Assembly: GCA_003116875.1 (NCBI GenBank)
Contig: BCKT01000009.1
Location: 1,054,001-1,118,000 of the forward strand
From: Takashimella koratensis
Taxonomy: Eukaryota > Basidiomycota > Tremellomycetes > Trichosporonales > Tetragoniomycetaceae
Length of the DNA: 64,000 nt
Reading direction: 5' to 3'
Shown piece after piece: positions 46,303 through 57,126 of the stretch. The position numbers and the translations under genes are program-made. Each line of letters starts with the position of its first letter. Position 1 is the first letter of the stretch. Below the pieces are notes generated by a model that made no database searches, was not told the origin of the DNA, and was given only the letters and a program-made list of their open reading frames with translations.

Positions 46303-49300
46303 ATGAGCCATAGCGGGGCGAGGATCGAGATCGACTTCGGTGAGTATGATCTGAGCCTGGGGTGTTGAAGACCAACAAATACTTTATCTTTCACTTTTAA
46401 ACCCCATTTTCGTGTGTTTTCGAGTTTCATCTGTCGCACCGTGTCCGTACCGGTGGTGATTAATCTTACGAATCACTTGCTTACGTTGGCTTGCTAGCGC
46501 CACGGGCAGGATCAGCCGCCTCCGGTGACCAGGGTGGGGACAACAAAGTTGGGCGCGAGCTTAACGAAAACGGCTCGGGGAGCGTTCTGGGTTCGGTAGC
46601 ACTTGGCTTCGCTGGTTCATTGTCCGTAGCGGGCGTTGTTGCGCCAGAGCAGTCGTCCTCGTCCTTTGAGGGAACCACCGGCCACTTTAGCAGAGACACC
46701 GACGATCAGTCTTATACGGACAACTCGAATCCCCTGTCGCCCTCGCCACGCTCACAAGAACCATCACCACCTGCGTACTCTCACACAGACTCGCAAACAC
46801 ATTTCCCTACACGTTTTCAAACAAACATACCTTTGAACACCTACCTCGACTCAGCGCCCTCTTCCTCCCTATCCTTTCATCCATCCTTTACCTCGCCTGC
46901 TTCTTTTCCCATCGCTCATCCTTCCTCGGGCCTCGCCACAGTCGACTCTCACGCCCTCTTTGGTCACCTGCCACCTCTTTCCGGCACCGGCCGACCCGTC
47001 CCCGTCGCTACCTGCCCCTCACCCTCGCTTACCCACGCCCCCTCTCCCTCTCTCGCAGCGTTTAACCCCCGCGCAACCGCCCTCACTCCTCATTCAACTC
47101 TCCCCCCATCAACCAGCGGCGACGAGAACAAAAGAGACCACCGACATTCTGATACATCATCAGTCAACGATACCAACATTCCCGTCCAACCTGTTCAACC
47201 CTGGACGTCGTCGGCGTCCTCGACCGCATCCTCCGGCCCTGTCTCGATCACTTCCCCTCCCCTTCCTCCCCTTCCTCCTCCTCCGGGCCCGAACACCCTC
47301 GTGGCCGCACGGCCCGTAGCACCATCACCATCACCGCCGTCCCTGCTACCCTTGTCGCCACCGCACCCTACCCAATCTTCGCCGCTCGCCCCGACGTTCA
47401 CCCAAGCCAGCCTGCGACCGACGCCTGCACGGACCTACCATTCGGCACGAGGCACGACCTCGCCCTATTCCATCCCCTTACGTTCACCTTACCCCCTGGC
47501 GGCATCTGTGCCCCTTCCAGACTCGCCGTTCCCCACATCACCTCTGCGCCTCGCTGGTCTTGGCGGCCTCTTCCCGTCTAGAGCAACCATCACCTTCATA
47601 CCAATGGCGGAATCAACCAGCAGTGCCGCGGCATCCGCTGACGCCGGCATGGACATCAAGTTCTCACCCCGCCCTGAGCCGGTGATGCTCACTTCCATCG
47701 ACCCGCCGTCGGTGCCGCCCTCCCGCCCGGCGAGCTCGGCGAGCACCAACCTCAAGCAGCCTGCGGGACCCATGTCGACTTCTGGCCGCCAGCGCCCGCC
47801 AGCCTTCCCCAACAGCCCAAGGCACCATCGCGTGGGTCCTACCAACCCCATCTCACCCACCACTCCTGCGGGCCTTAGAGTCCCTCACACCCCCAAGACA
47901 CCCGCTTTCTACCTCCAAGGATACGCCCTCCTCTCTCCCGTCTCTATCCCCGTCTACCCAATCCCCATCCCGGCGAGCCCGCACGCCCCGCCGCCCACTG
48001 CGAACCCGGTCCGCCCCATGCGCCCACCGACCGCGCCCAATTCGGCACCGACTCAAACCCAGCCGACCTCCCCTTCGCCGTCGTCGATCGCTGCTGCTCA
48101 GGCCCAGCTCGCCGCCCGTCGTCGCAGGGTTACTCCGGCACAGGACGCGGCGATGCTCGACAAGATCCCCAAGGAATACGTCGTCGCTCGTCTCCACGAA
48201 ATGGCAAAGACGTACTGGCACCAGCCGGAATCTACCGACTGCAGACTTGGTGAGTGTCTGTGGGACTGCAGAGGACGTGGGAATGTGTGTGTGTGTGTGT
48301 GTTGGCGTGTGTGTATGGGTGGCGAATGATGACCTTGGTGAGGACATGGTCAGGCACGCCCTGACACCATGTGAGCGCTCGTGATGGATTGATGAGTGAT
48401 GAGTGATGGAAGAAAGATCGACGCTATCTAGCACATCTCCCCTCCTTTGGCCCTGCCCTAAGGCACCCCGCCGCACAGACCTCCTCCCCATTTGCCACTT
48501 TTTCCGACCGTGCGCCTCAGCCCGAGTCTTGTTCGATTCCAACAATCTTTCGCTGACACTCTTCTTTCACTACCCTTTCCTCTCCTCAACCTCAGTGGTC
48601 CCGCTCGCCAAGCCGCGCGATGATGAGGTGCCGGCGCTCGGCGAGTCGCAGTTGGCCTTGGCAGCTGTCACTAGCCAAGGCCAGCCGTCACCCTTCGATC
48701 CGTCTGCGGCCACCACAACCAGCGCTAGCGGTAGCTGTAACTGTCCCAACAAGTCAACCTCTGCTCCGGGGCAGCCCAACACCTCCTCGAGCCCGCCACG
48801 CCCTACCCGCGCGATCCCCGTGATCACACCTCCGCGTATCCACCGTGCGACCTTCTCCCCTTCGGCCTCCACGTTGCCCCTCACGGGCGAGACCTCAGGC
48901 AGCCTCCCTTCTGCCCACAGCCAGCAGCCCGGTCACAGTTTCTGGCCGCCAACCCCGCCTCTCGTCTCTTTCGGGGTCTCCTCCTTCCAAACCTCTACGG
49001 GCTTTTTCAATCCTTCCAACCCCGCAAGCCGCCTTGCCGCTTCTCCCTCCGGCACCTCCCTCTTCACTCGCCGGGGCAGCGCTCCGGGGCTTCAAGACAC
49101 GCCCGCCCTTGCCTTCCCCGTGCACAGGGACTACCTAATCACGCAGTCGACGCTGCTCCGTAAAATCATCTGCGACGAGGACGTGACCAAGGGCGATCCG
49201 GCGATGAACGGGTCCCGCCTCATCCCGTGCCGCGACGGCGAGCCGTTGATCGTCTACCTGCCCATCCCGGACCTCGAGAGTTTCGGGGTCGTCCTCCATT

Positions 49301-49821
49301 GGCTGTACTGGGGCGACGTAGGTGCTGTCGAGAACGCGCTCAACCGCGGCGCAGTCACCTGGACGGGGATGGTGAAGAACATCGAGTTCCTCGGTCTCGA
49401 CGATCGGATCAAGAGCATAGTAGGCAAGTGGTGGAGGCAATGGATCAAACCCACCGACACTGGTCGGGGCGATATCGATACCGATTCCGACACTGGTCTC
49501 GACGACGATGACGAGCGTGTCCTCAGTCGCACGGCAAGCCGATACCCTGTTTCTCCAATTCCAACGTCCCCGCTCTCCCCACTTTCGCCGACTTCGCCAT
49601 CGGCAATGTCGTCAATGACCTCGAGCGACGAATACGACTACGATTCCATGCGAATGGGACGCGAAGATACCGGTGTTGACGGGGACGACGAGGAAGGTGA
49701 AGCGACCAGCGATGATAGTGGTGGGAGTACCGCGGGGAGCCCGATCGATGACGATGCGATGGAATGCGATTCGTCTGGCGCAGACGACGACGAAGTGTCT
49801 CTTCGCCTCGGTGGGATGTGA
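46303..49821 (+). CDS. Low-complexity protein with a BTB-like C-terminal region
   Basis: 1004 residues from three exons. Exon 1 (46303-46339) encodes MSHSGARIEIDF; the intron 46340-46497 joins to APRAGSAASGDQGGDNK, and a second intron (48250-48595, GCTGACAC branch site) joins RLVVPLAKPRDDEVPALGE. Most of the protein is Ser/Pro/Thr-rich and probably disordered. Before the second intron is VTPAQDAAMLDKIPKEYVVA with RLHEMAKTYWHQPEST. In the second half, FPVHRDYLITQSTLLRKIIC, RLIPCRDGEPLIVYLPIPDL and FGVVLHWLYWGDVGAVENAL followed by GMVKNIEFLGLDDRIKSIVG and KWWRQW resemble a degenerate BTB/POZ fold. The tail is acidic and Ser-rich. A regulatory or scaffold role is likely. The BTB call is from motif shape only. 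Confidence 0.65.
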
Positions 49822-50520
49822 CCTTGTTTAAACCCTTGAGTCACATGAGAAGAAAGGTGACTTGTGCCTTGTTGCGCATTTGTCGGGCGCACGTCGTTCC
49901 CAGAGCCTGGTGCTCTGCATTTGTTATTCTGTCATACTCCTTTCCCCAAGCCAGATAGTGAAATACTATCGTCCTCTTCCGTCTTTTTCTTTGGTCTCTT
50001 GTCTAGGGTCTGCTTTAACGAGAAGCTTGACGAGGTGATTCGTCGTCAAGGTGTTCAGGTGTTCAATCGGTCAGGCGTTCAGAAGTCTTAATCGGTATTG
50101 GGTGAGATGATGATTCAGGTATCTAGTGCTTAGTTTTGCGTGCCGTCGTGTATGTGCGTGCCCCTTCCACACTTTTCCCTTTTTTCCACTTCGCTTATCC
50201 TTGTGCTTACTTCCACCCTCTTGCTCACTCTATCTTCCCTTTCAGCTTTGTCTCCTCGGTTCCTTGTCCATACGCGACTGCTAGACTGCTAGATACCCCC
50301 AACCTCTACTCCAGTTGTCGGACTCTATTTCCCCAACCCTGAAGCCTGGTCTCATTACCTGGAAGCTATCGACTTGATGTCGTGGCGTTGTAGCCTATCT
50401 CTGGAGCTGATAACGTCCATGCAATGATCTGTGTACTCAACTATCTCTCGCAGAAGAGATACATAAATCTATAGCACACACAAATGATCGACATATTGTG
50501 TTCGTTAATCGACTGAGCGT
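49822..50520. terminator. Convergent 3' region of the BTB-like and FMO genes
   Basis: 0.7 kb between two stop codons. Pyrimidine-rich with AT-richer patches; no gene is supported. Confidence 0.4.
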
Positions 50521-52756
50521 CTACTGAGACTTTTTCACACTTGCGCTCGATCGGTACTCGAGGTACTCTTCCAGCTGCGACTTGGCTGGTTTGAACCCAA
50601 GCAATGGGGCAACCAAGACCCACAGGGCCTCAAGTAAGAACGCAGCGAGGTTTACCAGTGCGTAGAATGCCTAAACCCCAAGCGTGTTGGCCAAGCTCTA
50701 TTAACAACACCGTTGTGGAAGGAGTTACGGTCTGGGGGCCGAGGAGAAACACTCACCATTGGGATCACACCCATGACGATATTCCCAGCGAGCTTGCGGC
50801 GTGTGATGGATTCATAAAGCTCGGTCTTGGTAATCTCCGGTGCGAGGTCACTCTTGAACGGTCCGAGGAGTCTATAGAATGTCGGGAAAGCTGCTCCAAA
50901 GCTGTTTCAATGAGCGAAACATCATCAGCTTCTGATTGTTCTCTACGGCGCCACAGCTGGAATTCACTCACCAATAGACAAAAGTCACAAACCATCCGTG
51001 TTCTCGATACAGTTCTCTGAAGTGAGGTGCACTTCCCATATCTCTCGCCAACTGACTCATATACGTAGAGTAGTCCACACCGTACTGGATCCGCCCGTTT
51101 GGCGCGTGCAGGAGATGGTATGTCTCCGGCGAGGTGGGAACGGGTATGCGTCCAGAAGAGAGGAGAGTGAAGAATTGGGCTTGCATCTCGGCCATGGGAG
51201 GGATCGCACCGACGCCTGGTCGAAGGAATCCGATGAATGCGACAGAAGTGTCGGAGGATGAACATACGCCTCGAATATCGCATGTGTCCGGTGTCGCGTA
51301 TCCTTCACCTAACCAGTCGAAATCTTGCTTGTACCCTGTACAGAGCACGACCAGGTCTGGCCGACACTCTTCTTTCCATGCCTTCTCGCCCTGCCTGTGC
51401 GCTGGAGGGGGCGGGAAGACGGCGCGACCCGAGGCGTCGAAGCCCTTGGGGAAAGGAACGATATCGATCTTTGCATCTTGTAAGTCTCTCGGGAGAGGCG
51501 GGTCGATATAGTGCGCAAACCAACGATGCCACGCTGGGAGGTTGTAATGCGGTTTATTGATGAATCGCATTGCCTTTGCGCTCTTGTTCAAGAACACATA
51601 GGCTCGTCCTTGTCGTTCGAGAGGAAGCTGACCAGCCCACTGATTACAACCTGCCATCGTTCCTGTCAAACACCAAAGTAATCGCCTAATCACGAAATCC
51701 GAGACGAACCAACGAACGTGCAATTTCCCGACATATGGGTGGACGTAAGCCGTTTCGAAGAGGTTGGTGATTAGCCCGTCGATAGGGAGGTTACCCTCAA
51801 AGGTGGTGCCTAGGACACGAAAATTGTTGAGGACTTTGGGGAAGGAGAGGAACCCAGTTCGGACACCCATCCAGACGGATGTAGAGTGGGACATGATGGA
51901 TTCGTACGCGACGTCCATGGCGGTCTCGCCGGCGCCAAGGACGAGGACGCGTTTCCCAGCGAGCTGAGAACGGGATTTGTAGTCGGATGAGTGAATCCAC
52001 GGGACCGTGGTCGTGGTTGAGGTAGCGGTGGAAGTAGATGTAGACGACGAGGGCGATGGAGACTTTTCGGTGATTGATCCAGATGCGGAGGGGAGTGGTT
52101 TCGTGAGGCCCAGAATCGAGGGAACGTTGGGTACCACATGCAGACCTGTGGTAATCACCACTTTTTTAGCCCAAACGACCTTCTCCTCCCCCTCTTTCGT
52201 CCTCAACACCGCTCGATGCGGGTGCTTCTCGTTGCCCGTCTTCGTGAGTGAAACGACCTTGACGCCGGTATGTACGTGGTCCCATAGCCCGAAATGGGAG
52301 ACGTAGTCGTTCAGGTACTGGACAAAGTTTGGGAGAGAAGGGTGGTCTGGAGCAGAGAGGGGGTACCGGAAATCGGAGAAGCAGGTGAGTTGTTTGGAAG
52401 AGACGAGTTCGGCGTTCTCGTACCCTCTCCAGCGGCTGGTCGAGGGAGTCAGCAGACTGCTTGAACATGTATTATTAGAGCACGCTCATCTTGTCGTCTC
52501 TCTTTGAAGTATGCTCGCCAGCGTCTCTGGATCACTCGACTCACAAAGTGCCCCCGATCTCCGTCTCCATCTCAACCAAAACCGGCGGCTCGTCTCCTTC
52601 CCACCCATCTTCAACGAGGTACTTGAGCGCTACGAGTCCTCCCGGTCCACCACCGATCACGAGGGCGGTTGTTCGCTCTGTCTGCGGCAGTCCCGGAACT
52701 CTCACGGGTGGAGGAGGGATCGAAGGGTCAGTGGTAGGGCCTGGGATGAGGGTCAT
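50521..52756 (-). CDS. Flavin-dependent monooxygenase (FMO-like)
   Basis: FAD/NADPH monooxygenase of the dimethylaniline (N-oxide-forming) type. The FAD-binding fingerprint is TTALVIGGGPGGLVALKYLV near the N-terminus. A second dinucleotide fold is KRVLVLGAGETAMDVAYESI. Near it are VVITTGLHVVPNVPSILG and PWIHSSDYKS, and later PDLVVLCTGYKQDFDWL, which is typical of the family. Other parts include SSDTSVAFIGFLRPGVGAIP and a C-terminal hydrophobic segment NIVMGVIPM joined to AFYALVNLAAFLLEALWVLV, suggesting a membrane-associated enzyme. The end is FKPAKSQLEEYLEYRSSASV. The short first intron joins EIGGTFRWRGYENAEL. Substrate unknown. ATG at 52756, stop at 50521; it shares a 100-base promoter interval with the next gene. 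Confidence 0.88.
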
Positions 52757-52856
52757 CTTGTCTTGTCGATGGGAAAGTGAATGATCGATGCTGTGAAATC
52801 GAATCGGTCGATGAAGAGTAGCCGGTGATGACCGCGACCGCCCTAGCAAGGAGAGT
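52757..52856. promoter_or_regulatory. Very short divergent promoter between the FMO and JMJD4-like genes
   Basis: The two start codons are 100 bases apart and point away from each other. If the start at 52857 is right, both promoters and leaders share this interval. An AATCGAATCGG palindromic stretch lies at about 52798-52808. Confidence 0.4.
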
Positions 52857-54810
52857 ATGGAAAGCCGAGGAGCGGAAGCAAATTGGACAGGTGATGAAAC
52901 CTGAATCTCAAAAGTTGGAAAATGGAATTTTGTTGTTTCTGTTTCTATTCGGACGACCGCTCAGGTAGCTGCTGTTGACTACCTGGGCCAAGCGTCTGCG
53001 GTGTCCATGGTCTCTAAGGGCCTGTTGAAGCATGTCCCGCCTAGGGAGATTCCGGCGTACGACCAACTGAGCTTCAACGACTGTCTCGTAAGTCATCACC
53101 ATCCCTTGAGCGCGCAAGATATATATTTTCTTTCTCGTCTTTGGAGCTCAAGACTCGGCACTGACTCCCTTCGTGACCCAGGCCCACCATATCCTACCGA
53201 ATAAACCGTTCATCCTCTCAGCCCAATCCACATCTTCCTGGCCCGCACGTCACCTCTGGGCCCTCCCCAGTCTCTCTTCCTCCTCCTCTCCTTCTTCTGC
53301 GTCTAACTCTTCATCCCAACCTTCCACTACCTCGCCGCCGAACTCCAGGCCCAACCTCCCTTACCTTCGGAAGTACGCACACCACCTCGTTCCAGTAGCC
53401 AACACCCTCACCCGCTCTTTCTCCGAATTTGAACGAGACGAGCGCCTCCTAGGGACTGTATTGGATCTCTGGGACGAAGGAAAGGGGGAGGGACTGTATG
53501 TGAAGGACTGGCATTTGGTTGATGAGGTTGAAAATGACGGAGGAGAGGCTGGGGATGTGTATGCCTCTCCAGAGTGTCTTCGTGGTGAGTTCAGCTGCGA
53601 ATGTTTCGAGTATTTTCGAAGCTGACACAAACAGACGACTGGTTGAACCCGCCATTCAACCGAGATTCACGATATCAAGCACACAACGACTCTTCCCCCT
53701 CTTCCTCCTCCCCTAGCGACTTTAGATTCACCTACATTGGCCCAGCTGGGACTTTCACACCCCTCCACCGAGATGTATACGCAAGCTACTCGTGGTCCGC
53801 CAACGTAGTGGGCCGGAAATTATGGTGGTTGTATCCACCCGGTTCGGAGGCTTTGGCCCGCGTGACAAGAGCCGATGGGGAGCTGCTTTTCGATGTTAGG
53901 GAAGTCGATGGGGAAGGAGGTGGGATCAAGATTGTACAAGAGGTGAGCTTGATCTACGAATCGAGGGCATCGAGGTAAAATGGCTGGGCCGAATGGGAAG
54001 GGTAGTGGATAGAGGCCGTAATGGGACGGTAGCTAACGAGACTAGGAGGGCGAGGTCATCTTTCTTCCATCTGGGTGGCACCACCAAGTTATCAATCTAG
54101 ACTTTGTGAGTCGATTCGCTTAGTACAGTGTCCCCTATCAACCGAGCGATTCTCACTCACGCCCTCAGTGTATCTCAATCAACCACAACTTCTTCTCCTC
54201 TCCTACTCTCCCACGGATCTACGACGCCCTGTGCGCGGCACAAGACAAAGTCGAGGTTAGTATCGCGGATGTCGCGGATCTTATTAGGGAGCGGTATACG
54301 GATTCGGTACCAAGTATACCGAGTACGGCATCGACGAACGGGGGAGGGATGTCTCGCTCCAGTATGTATTTCTCGGCGTCCAGCGAGCAGGGCAGCAACT
54401 CGGGAGCGGGAACAACAACGTCGGTTGTTCAGGAGACAATGGGAAGGGTGGAGAAAGATGGGGTGGAAGGGTGGGAGAGAGAGTGGATGGATGAGGTCCA
54501 GAAACTGCTCGAGTGGGATGCGGGGTGGGGGTGGAAGGGTTTCTGGGAGACGGCGAGAAGCAACTTGTTGGTGAGTAGACTTTGTCGGAACCACAGCTGC
54601 TGTTTTGTTCATGTGATGGGCGCAGCAGAAGTGAGTACTGACAAACCCTTCGGACAGGCACCTCCGGCCCCTCAAGAGCTCCGAGTTCCAGATAATATGC
54701 GGAACGGGTTCGTGCGTGAGGTCGTGGATACTTACAAGAAGAGACGAGAATGGGTCGTCCTAGACGACATCCGGCTGATCGTAATGGAAATCGAGGACAT
54801 CATCTCTTGA
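52857..54810 (+). CDS. JmjC protein of the JMJD4 type
   Basis: 2-oxoglutarate/Fe(II) oxygenase related to JMJD4, which hydroxylates a lysine of the release factor eRF1 in animals. A short first exon (MESRGAEANWT) joins across 52891-52968 to AAVDYLGQASAVSMVSKGLL and ends PAYDQLSFNDCL. The second part gives AHHILPNKPFILSAQSTSSW and ARHLWALP. The iron-binding region is FRFTYIGPAGTFTPLHRDVY with ASYSWSANVVGRKLWWLYPP, giving the H-x-D pair. The distal histidine is in VIFLPSGWHHQVINLDFCIS followed by INHNFF. The C-terminus has a Ser-rich insert then VEGWEREWMDEVQKLLEWDA and WVVLDDIRLIVMEIEDIIS. About five introns. The start exon is my inference: it keeps frame and has GT...AG ends, but the ATG of exon 2 (MVSKGLL) could also serve. 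Confidence 0.85.
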
Positions 54811-55217
54811 TCTAATCTTGAAGTACTACACGCGTCCCTCAACACCAATAGTGGAAATGATGTCGATTGTTGCGAAAGTCGCCTCCCACCAACCCACCGT
54901 CACCGACGACCTTGATCCAACTCTACGCTCGCATGTAATCACATACATGCGTCGTTTCACAAGAGAGAGAGAGAGGCAAATAATGATCACGGACAAGCAG
55001 AGGTATACGCAAACGATTCTTCCCAACGAAACCAACCATTTCCCCATTCCCCGGTGAAAGAAGAAAGATGAGTTTAGTTTGTCTCTTGTTCTTCTCTTGT
55101 AATTCTGGTTTCTTTTGACAACGATCAACAACTTCGGCGCGGGCTGGAACTCCCTCTCCCTTCCAACCAGACTTGGCACCCCATGTCCTTCGTCACTCAA
55201 CGTCCAAACCTTTCAGT
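54811..55217. terminator. Convergent 3' region of the JMJD4-like and acidic-protein genes
   Basis: About 0.4 kb between the two stops. No gene is supported. Confidence 0.4.
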
Positions 55218-56249
55218 CTACTTCTCCTCGTCCTCCTCGCCTTCATCGTATTCCTCCTCATCCTCCTCACCATCCTCACCGTACTCTTCGTCATCCTCCT
55301 CGTCATCATACTCCTCGTCGTCCTCGTCGTCCTCCACATCGGCCTTCTTGGCGCTTGGCTCGCCGTCGGCGGGTCCAGCCTTGCGCTTGGTGCCGGTGAC
55401 GGCAGCACCGTTGGCCTCTTCGTCGTCGTACTCTTCGTCCTCCTCGTAGTCGTCGTCCTCCTCGTCATCGACATCGCCGTCCTAGGAGCAAGCGTGTCAG
55501 CTCGAGGCGGTTAACAAAGCAGACAATCACGACCAGATTGGGTGACAGAGAGCTGGCTTTAGAACCTCTTTCAAAACCCGACTCCGCGTCTCAACCCACC
55601 TGGATCAGCTCGGCGAGGCCCTTGCGGCCGCTCTCAATGTAAGCCGCGTCATCCTCCTCGTCGTACTCCTCCTCATCGTACTCGTCATCATCGAGAACAT
55701 CCTCCTCGTCCTCGACCTCGGCCTCCTTCTGGTGAAAGGGAAACACGTGGGTGCGAAGCGTATCGGATCAGAGACCAAGTAGGTAGCGGCAGAAGCGCAG
55801 CATCAGGGGAAGGGTGGAGGAAAGTGATGAGAGGCAGTGGACATGTCGTCAGCGCCATAGATGTTAGAGAGAGAGTGTGTGTGGTGGAGAGTGGGAAAAG
55901 AAGTGACATGGACGTACAGTAGCGGCCGGCTTGGCGGTCTCGGCGGTCTCGGTAGGGACTACAACGTGTCAGCGTGGGCGTTGACGACGGATGAGGTCCA
56001 TGTGTTAGGATGCACGCTTGGATGCATTGCACGATGTCGCAAGCAGCGTCTAGAGAGCTGGGTACGCTGGACGCGGGTTGAAAACGAAAACAAGCGCGAA
56101 CAGGGATCAAAAAATCCCACAGCCGGGGATAAATGAGGGGTTCAGGTGTACCGTGGTGGGAAAAGTGATGGGTACTGCGGTAACAGCTTGGAGAAGAACT
56201 CACCAGCCTCGGGAGCGGCAGCGACGGCCTGGGCGTCTTCGGCGGACAT
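55218..56249 (-). CDS. Small, extremely acidic protein
   Basis: Four exons encode about 165 residues. MSAEDAQAVAAAPEAG and a short exon with PTETAETAKPAAT precede KEAEVEDEEDVLDDDEYDEE and DDAAYIESGRKGLAELIQ. The last exon is nearly all Asp/Glu/Tyr (DGDVDDEEDDDYEEDEEYDD) and carries one basic island, GTKRKAGPADGEPSAKKADV, that resembles a bipartite nuclear signal. It ends GEEDEEK before the stop at 55218. Acidic nuclear proteins of this kind often bind histones or basic complexes; that is only an inference from composition. Start at 56249, divergent from the Thi20-like gene. Confidence 0.75.
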
Positions 56250-57126
56250 TGTGGTAGGGTGAGGTGGGGTGAGGTGTAGGAGAGGTGTGGTAGGGGCAGG
56301 GGATGGGTGGTTGACGAGTGGGTTGTACGGTGGGGTTGAGGGCGCGGGGTGGGTGTAGGCGGGGGGGTGCTGCTGGCTGTGGGTGCTGGCTGGGAGAGAA
56401 CGCTGGCTGGGTGGGATGGGACCAGTCTTATACGAGGGGATGGGGGAAACAGGGCGCAGACGGGGGAGAGGGAGGGGGCAAGGTTTGGCTGGGAGAGAAT
56501 GGCAGAGCCAGGGGCCAGGGGCCAGGGGGCAACCGACGGGCGACGGGCGCCGACGTGTGCTTGTACCGCTGGTCCCGGTGGATGAACGTGGGTGCTGGTG
56601 TGTGTGTGAGTCGCCGGTCAGGTATACTGCGATACCCGTCCAAGCAGCCAGGAGCGACCGGCTATTGGCTGCCTCTAATCCCTGCTCTAATCTCATATTG
56701 ACACGTATTTATACATCACCCCTGATTTCCTAATCCCGTGGGTAATCCCGATCCCCCAGTCCCCTAGCCAGAGAACGCTCAATCCGGTAACCAGCTCGAG
56801 TCGACTCCACTTTGAAGGTCGGTTCCCTCGCCTCGGTAGTACGCTAGGTGCAAGTACTACCCGTCATGGTCGTCCTATCGAGACGGCTGCCATCGTGCAT
56901 CGCTCGAGGGCTGAAGGTGGGAGTAGAGGTGAAAAGGAAAAATCTCTACACGTCGTCCCTACTACCCTTAATTTTGCCCTTCAACACACAAGCCAGATCT
57001 CGGAGCCCCGCAGACGGCATTTGGTTCTTCCCCCATCTTTGTTTTTTTTTTTTTTTTTCTCGCCTGCTGTCTGCTATCAACTCTCGACTATTGACTGTTG
57101 ACTGTTGACTTATCGCGACGAACAAT
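56250..57126. promoter_or_regulatory. Divergent promoter region of the acidic-protein and Thi20-like genes
   Basis: About 0.88 kb between two starts. A run of 17 thymines at 57042-57058 lies about 70 bases before the Thi20-like ATG, followed by a CTATTGACTGTTGACTGTTGAC repeat at about 57088-57110. I looked for a TPP riboswitch here and in the first intron and saw none of its conserved loops. Confidence 0.45.
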
